Assembly (NCBI GenBank): GCA_023079485.1
Contig: CM041097.1
Location: 19,637,158 to 19,701,157 of the forward strand
Length of the DNA stretch: 64,000 nucleotides
Direction of reading: 5' to 3'
From: Archilochus colubris
Taxonomy: Eukaryota; Chordata; Aves; Apodiformes; Trochilidae
Positions 48,721 through 60,274 of this stretch are shown here, piece after piece (position 1 is the stretch's first letter; every line of letters starts with the position of its first letter). The position numbers were made by a program, and so were the translations under genes. The notes beneath the pieces are model-generated. The model saw nothing but the letters and a program-made list of their open reading frames with translations. It had not been told where the DNA came from and made no database searches.

Positions 48721-50770
48721 AGTATTTTGTGAATCTTCCCTCAAAAAATGCAACACTAATAGATGGAATGTTCCCTTGTCAGGAAACACTCCATTTCCAG
48801 GGCATTATTTGCAGGACAAAGTCATATTTCCACATTAACTTTGTGCCTTGCATGACTATGCCCAACACAAATATAACTGGAAAGTAGAACAAGTAAATAA
48901 AAACATTTCCATTTATTTTATCTTTCTTTTCTTCTTGCTATTGATTGCTTTCTTTACCTGATAACGTGTTTTGGCAACTCAGTGTCATCATTTGTACCAT
49001 AAGTCATGAAAGCTTCAAGAGCTGCCCAGCTGTGGTGTGGGCCAGGACAGCAGTGAAGGAAGAGAAGTACAGAAGGAATGTCAGGAACACCAGGAAATGG
49101 TGACAAGCTCCTCATGCCTCTTTACTCCACTGCTCCTCTGGAAATAGGAACTTTTTAATGCTTTTGAGATACCAAAACAAATAACAAGACATTGTCATGT
49201 CATTGGCACCAGTCTAAATGACAAGATCACTGGCCAGAATAATGACAAAAAAATTGTAAAATCCTGAAAAACAATCAGGTTCTAACCTGACATTTTGTTC
49301 ACCTGACATCTAACATTTTATTCCTGGCTCACTGAGCAATAAGATTTTTGGCCAAAGCTGCTCATTTCTGAAAAGAAATTATAAACCAGTTACCAATCTT
49401 AGAATATTTACAGTATCTAAATATTCTTTAAATTGCTCTTCTTCCCTCATAACCTGCACACTTGTGCACTTGTTAAAGCTGACTAATTACCTGTAGGACA
49501 CAATCAGCCTTTTTCAGAAGAATGAAACAAACCCAAGTGCTTTGCATGGCAGCTTTCACTGGGCTGTCTGCATCTGCCCTCTCTCCCTGGTCAGGCTGCA
49601 CTTCCCTCTCTTCTGTCTTGAATGCATTAAAAAAAAAATAATCTGTGTAGGTCACAAGGCTGCTGAGCAGCAGATAGGTAGGTAATACATCAAGAGCACA
49701 GCAAACCTATTAAAACCAAAAGATGCTCATCAAGCAGGACTGATCTTGACTCTTACACCAGTTCTGTTTTCCTCCATCACTCCATTATTTATACTGCAAT
49801 ATTAGTACAAAGTATTTTTTGGAAAACCATAAAAGCATTTCACATAGAGGAGATGAGACAAGTCCTGCAATAAAAATTCATCACATTTTGCTGCCTTTGC
49901 TCTTCCCATCACTGAGGTAACTTTCACCTCAATACTTCAGCAAATAAAAAACCACACATCACTTTTCACTGAAAAGATCATATAGCATAAAATTAGACTT
50001 TAGGAAAAAAAAACTATTTTCCTGCTGTTTGCATCCATCCACCCAACAGATTATCACCAAACCACCCTGTGGCACAGATACCCCACAGGCATTTGGGAGG
50101 GTGCTTGGAAGGAGTCCCTATGTCTTCACCAGCACACTGGTTACTTTGCAGTAGATTAATTGTCTGCTGTGTTTATGTAAATAGGAAAGTGAGGGTTCCT
50201 GTGCATCCTTGTTCATAAATTAAAAGCAATGCTTTCCTACAGTCATTGCTGCAAAGGGGAAACAGACCTTGACTGGATGTAATGAGGCATTTGTGTTCAC
50301 CATAACTATAATTTACTGTTACTGCTTCAAGAGCCATCAGTTCTTGTTTAGGCTGCTAAGTGACAATAAGTGCAGCTAAAATAAATTCTAATGAACACTC
50401 TTGGGTCACCTTACTGAATTTATAGGGCAGAATACAGTATTTTTTGAAACAACTGTAATCTTTGGTGCTGTCGGACACAGTCTGAGCCCCCAGGTTGTTT
50501 CTTTGGGCTGTGTGGACACAGAGGCTCTGGAGGTGGCTGTGGGATGGATGGACGCAGCTGAGCCCTGGCTCTCTGGAAAGCACCACACAAGGTTACTGGG
50601 TGAGTGCTGACAGAGGATGGCAAATAAATCACCAAGCTGCTGGTGTATTATCTCAGAGAAGTGCATTCAGCAATAATGGAGTTGATGGGCAGGGCAGGGG
50701 TGCCAGGGCAGGGAGGTTGCGGGACCCCAACCCTCCACCTCTCCAAGCAGTCCTCTTTTTCTCCTCACAG
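48721..50770. other. Non-coding unique sequence, no gene seen
   Basis: Several overlapping frames lie near 50.35-50.67 kb on both strands, in three registers, with no domain. No mobile element was recognised. Confidence 0.55.
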
Positions 50771-50879
50771 CATGTTGTGTGTGACTGCTCCTTCTGCAAA
50801 GACAAAAACTCCCAAACAGTTCTAGAGGACAAGGAGAGAGATGGCTACAAGGAGAATGACCAGAGTGATGAAACACATG
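50771..50879 (+). other. Exon-like block (109 bp, plus)
   Basis: A strong pyrimidine tract (cctctttttctcctcacag, AG at 50769-50770) precedes a block open in the frame CAT GTT GTG TGT. The translation has CDCSFC, then an acidic/lysine-rich stretch (KERDGYKENDQSDETH). Donor choices are CATG|gtgaaa at 50880 or GAG|gtcaca at 50909. The same frame is open from 50495 without an upstream splice site, and no family is recognised. A charged, non-repetitive translation is more protein-like than most frames here, but chance cannot be excluded. Confidence 0.17.
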
Positions 50880-51058
50880 GTGAAACCACAGCTACACTTA
50901 GAAAAGAGGTCACAAGAACTCCCCTGCCCTTATTTTCCCAAAGATGTCAACATATCTCGTCTGAAAGATGACATCTGGGATGGAAAAATATTTTGTAAAA
51001 ATGTCAAGTCATTGTTTGACAAGTAGGTAATTTTTGCAGGTTTTCTAGTAAATGGAAT

Positions 51059-51107
51059 AAAGAGGGAAAAGGAGAGGAGAGAGGAAAAAAAGAGAAAAAA
51101 GAGAGAG
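51059..51107. repeat. G/A-rich low-complexity tract
   Basis: About 50 bp of irregular GGAGAGGAGAGAGGAAA and AGAGAAAAAAGAGAGAG purines on the plus strand. Confidence 0.8.
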
Positions 51108-51109
51108 CT

Positions 51110-53289
51110 AAATTTTTTCAGAAAATATCAAACAAGAAAGCACAGGTGTTCTTGATAGCTGCCCTGGGAAAATGATTCCAGTGAGTTAAGATCAAACACA
51201 ACCTCCTTCTCATTTGTTGCCTTATTTACATAAAAAGTAGATCTTCTTGTAATATATTTCACTGAACAAAATAATCACATGCACGAAGTACATAAAATGC
51301 TCCATGGTCTGTTGCCAGGAAAATGCTAAATACACAAGAGATTCTTATCCAGCACCAGACCAGCAGAGTGATTCCTCCTTCCAGCAGCATCTGTGGGGAC
51401 AGGAGCACTCAGAGGAAGCCCCCATGGCCCTCAGGTGCCTGGCTGGCTTCAAGGAAGATGCTGCAATAACAAAGCTTAAATCCAGGAAGGGATGCAGGAG
51501 ATGGGGATGTTTGGTGCATGGGAGATGTTCTGCTCCAGCAATGATGCTGCTGTGACCACCTTGCAGTGAGGAGGAGGAGGAGGAACATCTGTGCCCAAGC
51601 CAGAGGCTGCTCAGCACCAGCAGAACAGCTTTTTGGAAGATCCCCAATTCAAGCAGATCTCTGCAAAGACTGAGATATCTACTCTCTGCAACTTCTCTCC
51701 CAAAAATGTGCTGAGCAGAAGTTAACAACTGCATCTTGTGACCTTCTGAGGCAGAGATGGCCACTGATGGGACAGCAGCCCTCAGATCACAGAGCTGAAC
51801 ACTGAGGACTGAAATCCAAAGCCTAATTCAGGTAAGTGAAAAAATCCTATTGGCTTCCCTGAGCCAGGACACCCAGAGAGGAAGGCAAACCCTCCCTTTT
51901 TGTACTCCTCCCACTCAGTGACACAACCTGTTCCCACAAAATAAGGACATTTTGCTTTTCAATTAAAATAATGCACTTACATAACATTACTGCTTTTCAA
52001 TTCACTGTGCCTGGTCCTCACTTCAGGAGCTTATCACTGTGATCCAGGTTTCTTTATCAACCTTTGTATCTTATTTCAAGGGATTTTGACAGAATTTCAA
52101 TACAGAACCAGAGTGTTATTTTAGACATACTTCTCTGGCCCCATTCTGCACCCAAGGGGAGGGTGCCCATGGGGCAGTACATTGTCCTGTTGCTTTCCTT
52201 CACCTTCCTGAAGTATTATGTATAAAAATGCTTGAACAAAAATTTTAACCTACTTTCAAAGGAAATGAAAATCTGAGATCTCTACAGTGCCTGGGGACTG
52301 ACCTTGAAACAATGAGAAAAACTGAATTATTCTGTTGTTAAAGGTGTGGGGAAATAACAGACAGTGAAATGTATTTCATCACACAGGTTTTCATTTCAGA
52401 TCACACCCTCATATTTATTTAAAATAATAATATTAAAACTACTTTCTATTTATTTAATGCTTTTCCTCTTCACTGCACTTTTTAGGCATTAGCTAATTAA
52501 TGTAATGACTTGTCATATTTCAAGTGGGCCTCTCCCAGGCAAAGCTGAAGAAAGGGCTTTGCTCAGAGGAAGGAGTGTTTCCAGATTGTTGTTTTGCACA
52601 ACTGGGGTCTCAAAGGCAGGTCAGTACCTCCCGCACTGTCAGCCTGTTCTGAAGAGCAAGGGGGAAACCAGGGCTGTGTCCTTTTGGCCCCTAAATGTCA
52701 TTTGGGTGCAGCAGAGTGAAGCAAATGCTTTGCTCAGAGTGTGGCACAACCACTTGCAACCTTCACCTCCTCCCAGATGGCCTTCAAAAGTCCTTCCCAT
52801 CCCAATCACTGGATGATTCCAAGGAGTCTGGGATTCCAAGCAGTGCTCAGCACATGCAATATTCACAGACCAGATGATAATGCAATCCCTTGTAAAACTG
52901 CCTTTACCTGTGTTGTTAATAACAAGGTGACATTTATGAAACTAATAAACTGCTAACTCCATTATGCTCTATTGCAGTTCTGCCAACATGAACTCTGTGA
53001 TATATTCATTTACTGAAACCATGACTCATTTAAACATCATTAAACCATGAAGGAGTTAGTGCTCCCCTGCAGAGACAGGTGTAGTGCCACAAACCTGCCT
53101 CAGCCTCTGGCAGGGCAAGGAGCTCCCTCTCAGCCCCAAAGCTGTAAGGGACAGGGGGCTGCCCTGGAGACTTCAAGCAGATGCTGGAAAACGAGCAGAG
53201 GAGTGAGGGAAAAAATGACAGACACAACCAGGGAGGCTGACACTTCTGAAGCACCAGGAGTCTGCCAAGGAAATTGTATTTTAAGTGTA
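51110..53289. other. Non-coding unique sequence with one consensus donor string
   Basis: No gene is recognised. CAG|gtaagtga at 51829-51838 is a perfect 5' splice-site string on the plus strand, but the nearest upstream AG sites have weak pyrimidine tracts, so no exon is called. Frames of up to 139 codons have no domains. Confidence 0.5.
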
Positions 53290-53290
53290 T

Positions 53291-53525
53291 TTCATAGCAT
53301 CATAGAATGGTTTGGGTTGGAAAGGACTTTAAAGCTCATCCAGTTCCAACTCCCCTGCATGGGCAGGGACACCTCCCACAGCCCAGGGTGCTCCAAGACC
53401 CATCCAACCTGGTCTTGAACACTTCCAGGGATGGGGCAGCCACAGCTTCCCTGGGCAGCCTGTTCCAGTGTCTCACCACCCACACAGCAAAGAATTTTTT
53501 CCTACTGTCTAACCTAATTTGAGAC
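53291..53525 (-). mobile_element. CR1 LINE, 5'-truncated 3' end (minus)
   Basis: On the plus strand it runs catagcatcatagaatggtt, tgggttggaaaggactttaa, agctcatccagttccaac, a catgggcagggacacctccc block, ggtcttgaacacttccaggg, and ends at tcttctgtct-like ctactgtctaacctaatttg. This is the reverse complement of an avian CR1 3' end, about 235 bp, without coding sequence. It is close in sequence to the CR1 at 18.1-18.4 kb but in the opposite orientation. Confidence 0.93.
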
Positions 53526-53529
53526 ATGG

Positions 53530-56330
53530 ATGCCATATTCTAAGCATTTCTTATAAAAAAAGGATTGGGTGTTACAGAAAAATATTCAGTGAGACAACAA
53601 CAGCAAAAAAAAAAAATCTCCTGCTAAGGGTTACATCAGTCAGAACCCAAATCTTTGAACAGTTTTTATTAAAAAAAGACCAAACTCTCCAGTGATGCTA
53701 CTGACACTGACACTGGGCTAACTGATTTAAGCCACATCAGAACTGTGCCTATAGGTGAACTATTCAAACCAGGATGTCCTTACAAAATACTCTCTGAAAA
53801 GGTCCTGTAGCCCCCTTCACTCCTGTGTGTTTCTGTAATATATAACCACCACCTGGACTCCCTCTTGGGCATCTGTCTCCATCTCCATCATGGCCCGACT
53901 GCAAATAATTGCCAGCAGAATAACTTCCACACAATAGTGATCTGCTGATAGAGTATTTTGGCAAATCAATTGAATTTTCAGTGTGCTAATTTTTTCCCCT
54001 ATTATAGAAGTGGCAGCAGTAGTAGCACAGGACCTGAGGGAGCCTCCTCAGTGGTTCCATTTCTCTAATTAAACAAACAGAATTATTTCAGCTGGCTCCT
54101 GTCAAGGAGAATTTGACTCCTAAACAGTTTTACTCCTCTCCAAATATCTTTTCTAAGTGGGAAATAAAACGAGGCACTTCCAGCAAACAACCATTTAGGA
54201 TTGTCTACTCTCCCTATTGCTGCTGGCACTGAAAGCACTGGTTGCAGCAACCCAAGGGGAAACCCAGTGTTCCCAACAGAACTCTGCAGCCAGGAACAGC
54301 CCAGAACATCCCTGCTGCTCTCCCCAGCTCCTGAGCAGCAGGGAGCAGCAGGATCCCTGTGCTGAGAGCTCAGCCCTTGCTTTCATAGTTGCAAAGGACA
54401 GAAACAAAGTCCTTGCTGGTCAGAAGAAGGCAGTGGTGATGGTTTACATTAATATTGCTTTCCTGCAGCAATGTGAAGTAAACTGACAAGTGCAATGAGG
54501 GATTTGGGCACCTGCAAAACCATCTATCCTTTGACAGCTCCCAGACCCTTTATTTTCTTTATATTTGTAATTGTTCACTTGCCAAAGGCTTCAGAAAACC
54601 TTGCTCTCTCTAGAACACCTATCTGCAAATTATTTGGAAGTAAGGCATCTAACAGACCATTTCTGCAGTATTAGATTTTTCCAAAACCTGACTTGGTGCC
54701 TTGAAACAAAAGTAATGAACTATGACTCTTAAAAGCAGCACTCTCATCACCACTAATTTACAGGATCACTTCCTTGGACACTTCTGGTACCTGCAAGCTT
54801 TTTGTTCTGCACTTCTTAATTAGTGCAATCAGGCACGAATGTAGGGTGCTGGGAGATTCACAAAATAATGACAAAATAATCAGTCCATGATCAAAAGCCT
54901 AAAACACAAGCCATAGCCTCAAGCTACCATGGAAGGCAACTACAAAATTCACCATTTACCCATCCTGCAATTAATTGATCTCAAACCTGGCTCTGAAGTC
55001 AGTAACTGAGAGTACGATCACACTGAACATGAAAGAGATTATTTTGGGTTAGAAGTTGAGGCTGCTGTGCCCCCTTGGCCTCAGCTAATATTAAACATGA
55101 AAGGTGCAATGCAAATGAGAAGGTTACTTTGAAAAAGTCTGGTTTAGGGTCTCCTGAGATGTAGATCTATTACCTCTTTGGGCTCGCTCCTGGGCATCAG
55201 CTGGTGCCTCTTTTCCATTCCAGAAACTCCTTCAAACTAAGACCCAAGTTCTTTTTTTAAGCCTGTATCAATACATTTTTTTTTTTGCATGACTTGAACA
55301 CAGCCCATACTCCCGTGGTTGTAGTTTTGGCATCACCACAATACCAATAACACAGAAATCCTCATTTTTAGGTCTCTGAACTGCCATAATGAACTACTCC
55401 TACTAAGAAATGAAGAACATATCAAGCTAGGAAAAAGCCATTCTACTCATCATGGATGCTTTAATATCTATTGCTACCATTTCCCACTAAAATGAAGTGA
55501 AGCCAGACCAACCAGGCAAACACCAACCATGTGAGAAATTAGATCATGAAGCAACATTTTTGCTTCAATGAGCCCCAAGTAACTAATGAGATTCCATGTC
55601 CTCACACAAGCTCACTGCTGGCACAACCCCAGAGGGATCTGCAGTTGGCAATACCTCTCCTTGCTTCCTGCTCTTTGGGGTTTTATTTTGCCCAGACACA
55701 ACTCCTTGCTCTAATCTCAGACACACAAATCCAGTTATTTTGTACATAAAGGATGGTGAACAACGTGCAGAAATCCTCCCTGTAAGTGCCCTTCAGCAAG
55801 GGGGAATTACAGAGCCATCACCTGAACAGGAACTCAGCTCAAGAGTGAGGGATCCACAGAGCCCCAGCAGCCTCTGAAGGGATTAACACAGCTTTATGGC
55901 TGGGGGAGGTTCTGTACATCCCACGGGTGCTACAGATGCTCAGTGAGGACACTGGTTGGGCCAAAGCTCCCCAGAGGGACCAGGCACAAGCAGCTGGAGC
56001 AGCTGTGGGACCACATAGGCTGCAGCTCCCAGGAGGACATCATCTCCATGAATTCCCAGAGCCATGTGATCCCAGGCAAGTTTCAAAGCAGAAGAAATGC
56101 TACAGCATCCCCCTGAGGGGCAGAAAGCCCTTCCCTCAGAAACTGCTGAGCTAACTACCTACTCCCTGATTATTTCACTGGAGATGAAAACTATGGAAAC
56201 ATAAAAACCTCATCATTAAAGTGAGAGGTTGTGGCAGCCAAGCTCCACAAATCCTATTTTATAACCAGGTATTTGAAAGGCCATCCAAAGAGTCCCTCCC
56301 CACATCAGAAGTGGGTGGGAAGCTTGCCTC
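53530..56330. other. Non-coding unique sequence, no gene seen
   Basis: No mobile element or tandem array is recognised. An A-run (12) lies near 53608 and a T-run (12) near 55277. Frames up to 93 codons lack domains. Confidence 0.6.
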
Positions 56331-56332
56331 AT

Positions 56333-56351
56333 GGATTATCATGGATAATCC
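56333..56351. promoter_or_regulatory. Perfect TAATCC inverted repeat
   Basis: GGATTATC, the 3-bp spacer ATG, and GATAATCC form a perfect 8-bp-arm inverted repeat. Each arm carries TAATCC, the core bound by OTX/CRX/PITX/bicoid-type (Lys50) homeodomains, which can bind paired inverted cores. The palindrome is direct observation; binding is inference. Confidence 0.3.
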
Positions 56352-56490
56352 CTCACCCTTCAAAACTACCTTTAGTTCTCAGCCACCAAAAAGGCAGAGT
56401 TTGGTAATTATTTCACTCTGGTAACAAAGCAAAGAAACACAAAGAAAACCCTCCAAAATCCCTCCCAGGCAAACAAAAAGGAGAACTTAC

Positions 56491-56638
56491 CTCCAGAGGA
56501 AATGGTGAGCCAAGATGCAGCTTCTGGGCATCCTCCCTCCATGACAGACACACCCAAGGGGCAGCAGGTGTGAGAGAAGGCAGAACCAGCACCTGGCTGA
56601 ACATCTGGGGCCATTTCAGTGTCACTTTGGAGAGGGTG
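56491..56638 (-). other. Exon-like block with consensus donor (148 bp, minus)
   Basis: On the minus strand, the pyrimidine-rich acceptor tcctttccaccag (AG complementary to 56639-56640) leads into 148 bp ending CTCTGGAG|gtaagttc, a near-perfect U1-matching donor (gt at 56489-56490). Two of three frames are open through the block. One begins HPLQSDTEMAPDV, the other continues as MTLKWPQMFSQVL. No domain is recognised. Exon length is close to the vertebrate average. It could be a coding exon of an unidentified minus-strand gene, a long non-coding RNA exon or a decoy. Confidence 0.22.
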
Positions 56639-56644
56639 CTGGTG

Positions 56645-58430
56645 GAAAGGAAGTCCTGGAGATGAGGAAGGCTCCAGTTGTCTCATTCCAGAGTTTGCCT
56701 CCAGGATTTTTCTCACTATTTGAAGAAAACAAGACAGGATTTTCCTCTCTAACTCATCAAGGCATATTCTGCTCCACTTCAAAACCATGTGTCCCCCCTC
56801 CCCTCACTGTTGATACTGATCTAAAAATATTTAAATGGAAAAATAATATAATCATGCTCCTTTCTTGTCTTATATGTTTGTGTTCTCAGACTTCGAGAGA
56901 GAATTTTCAGATATATGAAAGTATCTGGAGATACAGTAATTACTTCAACGGAAGGGAAGAATTTCACATGATGATATGATCCCAACTGGCAAAGTAAACA
57001 TCATTACCAATATTACTAGAAAACAAAATCAGCAACACTTCAAGGCTCTGTGGGCTTCAGTTAGCAAACGTTTTGCAGTTGATCATTGATCTCAAAAGGC
57101 TACTTATTATTCTTGAAAGCAAACCTGCACCAATTTAACAAGCAATCTGAAAGACCTCGTGCCTCCAATGTCTCCATCAATGGCAAAACCTGAGAGTGAA
57201 CAGAAAGAGCTCAGATTTTATGGTTTATTTTGACTTCATTCTGACCTGCTTTGAAATCCTGCAGCTGTGCTTTCTTTTTTTTCCAGTTTTTCAAGCAAGT
57301 TCTGGTTGTCACAAGCCTTGGGTATGGATGTTAAAAAGCTAAGAAAGAATATGAAAGGATTTCACTGATTTAACTTCCTTCTGAAAATTCTCTCTTCCAG
57401 GAAACTGCAGGGATAGCACTGGCACTTATTACTTTTGTGAGCCTGTAAAGGTTTGCTTTCTCTTTAAAAAAACAAAAAAAAAACAAACAAAAATATATTC
57501 AGACTCATGCTTAAACTAAGATTTAGTAATCTTCTCTAAAGGGTTTGTTATATATTTCAGAATTATATTTACTTCTGGTTACAAAGGACAAAGCACTGTG
57601 GGATTTCCCTTCCATTTCATGAGTACCTCCTGGGGTTGGTGTATCATTGCTTCCCATCCCTGAAATAGCAGTGCTGCCTCTCCAAACCAGCATGGTGCTG
57701 AACTGGGACTGCTCTGAGGAAAGGAAAATGCCTCTGCACTGGTAAAAGAACTAGAGGGACCAAACCAGCTGAGACACCCACGAGTGTCAGTGGGTGCTGA
57801 GCCAAAATCCTTCCCCATCCCAGGGACAGGAGGTGGCCCTGGGAGGATGGAGCAGCTCCTCCATCTTCCCCTCCCCACTCAGCAGGAGCTGCTGCCACTG
57901 ACTCCATGGAGTAAATGTAGAACCCCTGACAAAACATTTCCAGTAACATTTAAAAAATCACTGACAGGGATAAAGAAAAACCAAACCAAAAAGGGAAGGA
58001 CAGGCAGTACCTGCTGGATGCTGACCTGCACACTGACTGCCTTGGTGGGGAACAGAGGCACTTCCTGAACACCAGGATCCAACCTTCCCCTGAAGCTCTG
58101 TCACCACAAAGCCATGCTGATGTCTCCTAAGGAGACAGAGCTGCCAAAAAACAAGAAAAAAAAGAAAAATGTTTAAATCCTGATGCCTGTATTTCACAAT
58201 TTTCACCTTTCTTTAGTGTGGTCGTGTTAAGCTTTCTCTGCCATGGCTTCTCAGCAGTATACTTCAGCTTTAGTACCAGGAGATGAAACATAAACCACTA
58301 TTTAAATACTGTAATTTCAAGAACAAGCAAAGAACATTGCATTTATCTTCACTAACCTTGAATATGCCTGTCACATCTAATGAAAAAAGTGATTGAAGGG
58401 ACTTATTTTAGCTTACTATCCCAAGGCCCC
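56645..58430. other. Non-coding unique sequence, no gene seen
   Basis: An A-rich (AAAC)n-like tract lies at 57466-57493. The frames at 57.6-58.2 kb overlap on both strands and lack domains. Nothing else is recognised. Confidence 0.6.
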
Positions 58431-58535
58431 CATAAAAGCTGAATGGTAATTTAATTAGTTTCCTTTCTGGTGATTAACTAGGAATTTCTGATCATTTAAT
58501 CTGAGTGCACTTTGATTCATTAAATATCTGTTACC
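58431..58535. promoter_or_regulatory. AT-rich enhancer-like block with TAATTA site
   Basis: TAATTA at 58452-58457 is followed by gtgattaactag, gatcatttaatc and gattcattaaatatc. The block has no repeats apart from the poly-T that follows it. Regulatory function is inferred from word content alone. Confidence 0.15.
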
Positions 58536-58551
58536 TTTTTTTTTTTTTTTT
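58536..58551. repeat. Poly-T tract (16 T)
   Basis: Sixteen consecutive T residues followed by aatatgatg. No associated element was recognised. Confidence 0.93.
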
Positions 58552-58559
58552 AATATGAT

Positions 58560-60216
58560 GTTATTAACTGCTCCTGCCCAGGTACTGGTGGTCAGTGGCA
58601 CACAGGCCTATGAAGGACTTTGTATGAATCAGACAAAATATTCCTGATGTGAACTGGATTCCCAAACCTATCTGGGACTCACCTGACTAGATGACAAATT
58701 AGCAGTTAATTAATTCTGACAGAACTTGCAAAGTGTGAGACAGATGCTGCCATGAGGAAAATCACTGCAGGCCTGTGAGTGTGGTTTCCATCTCCTGCAG
58801 AGCTCTGACCCATGGCTGGGTGTGGGGAGGGCACACACCAATCTTTGCATCCATCAGGATTTATGCAAAACCCAAGGGATTAAAGCTCCAGGGATTCTCC
58901 CACCCAAGAGCAGCACGAGTGGGAGGTCTCCTGCTTCAGTGCCATTCCTCCTGACCCTGGCAAGTCCCTCACCCCCTGATGTATCATTTCCCCTACAGTA
59001 ACACTAGCCCAGCTCATAAAGGGTGATTAAATAAATCTATTAAAGGGCTATGAAGACCTAGAGTGCTATATACTTAACTTTTTATTTAGATTTAAAGCAT
59101 ATTATAAAGCCCATATGTGCTCTCCAGGCACCCATACAAAAAGGAAACTTACAAACCACTAGAATGTTGCTTAGCAGTGTAATGTAATAAGAAATGTTAA
59201 ATTAGCAGCCAGCCAATACTGCAGCAAAATATATTTCACCAGCTCCACCCAAAAGTTTCCCCTTGCAGCTCTAACAAACAGCATGAATGAAAAAGCATGT
59301 TGGAAGGCAGACAGGAAGGTTGGTCTCTCCTTTATCACATAATTGGAATAAGGAGAAAATGTAGGTACCCATATATCAGAGAAGAGATTCCAGGCCAGGT
59401 TTCTGAGCACAGACACATTGTGATTTATTTGTACCCATTTTGCCAGCACAGTAAAATAGGATTTGGTTTCTTGCATGTAAAGAAAAAAAATGAAAACACC
59501 CAGCAGCTGAATGGTGCCTTGATTCTCTTCTCCTTTCATTCCCAGGTAAGATGGATTTAAGGATGCACAATCATTCTGAGTGGAACCCAGGGACAAACCC
59601 TTAATTACAGAGTAAAATGGTACCCAAGGCATTCCCCAACACCAACTGCCAGCCCGAGACAGCCAAAACCCAGACACAATGCTGCTTCCCTCCCAGCCCT
59701 TGCTAATTCTCAGATTGCTTTAATAACTATGAGATTTTCATTCTTTGTATAATTAGTTATCTTGACTTCATGTCTTTGGGATTCGGAGCCACCCCCCCTC
59801 AACAACTGCACGGAACATAAATTTCATTTTACCTTTAAGTGCAAGCCAAAACACCCACATAATGTCCCTTTCTGCAGGACTCTGACAGGTTAGCACTAAC
59901 CCTGGGCTGTGGGACCTGGCTGCTCTCCCAGCCTGCCAGCTCAGCATCCCAGCAGAAGGCAGCTGCCTCCCAGGGGGTGGATGCCATGGGCTGCCTCTGT
60001 CACTCCTACAACAATTAATCCCTTGCTCTGCCCAAAAATCACACCAAAGGTGACAAAGAAACTGAAGGAAAAGGGTGACAGCCTTACACCCACAGATCAT
60101 GAAGTAATTCCATTTTACCAAGGCAGTTTCCTAAATCAAGGTTTGCCTCTGGTGCTGGAAATGCAAGACAAATCTGCATGAGGCACAAAAGGAAAACTGA
60201 CAACAAATAAGGAATG
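58560..60216. other. Non-coding unique sequence, no gene seen
   Basis: The 168-codon minus frame at 59171-59677 includes Trp/Phe/Leu-rich runs but has no domain and overlaps two shifted frames. I treat it as chance. Confidence 0.55.
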
Positions 60217-60274
60217 TGTCCTACAGCCTGATGTACAGCCCAACCTGTCCTACAGCCTGATGTACAGCCCAACC
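60217..60274. repeat. 29-bp perfect tandem duplication
   Basis: Two identical 29-bp copies, each tgtcctacagcctgatgtac plus agcccaacc, start at 60217 and 60246. Perfect identity implies a recent event. The unit is unrelated in sequence to the 29-bp minisatellite at 25.6 kb. Confidence 0.95.

Noticed and set aside
53292..53536. Small frames with a [15 protein letters not shown] stretch, also seen near 18.3 kb
   Set aside because: They are translations of CR1 3' non-coding sequence, shared because the repeat is shared.
59171..59677. 168-codon minus frame
   Set aside because: No domain, no supporting splice or promoter signals, overlapped by shifted frames on both strands.
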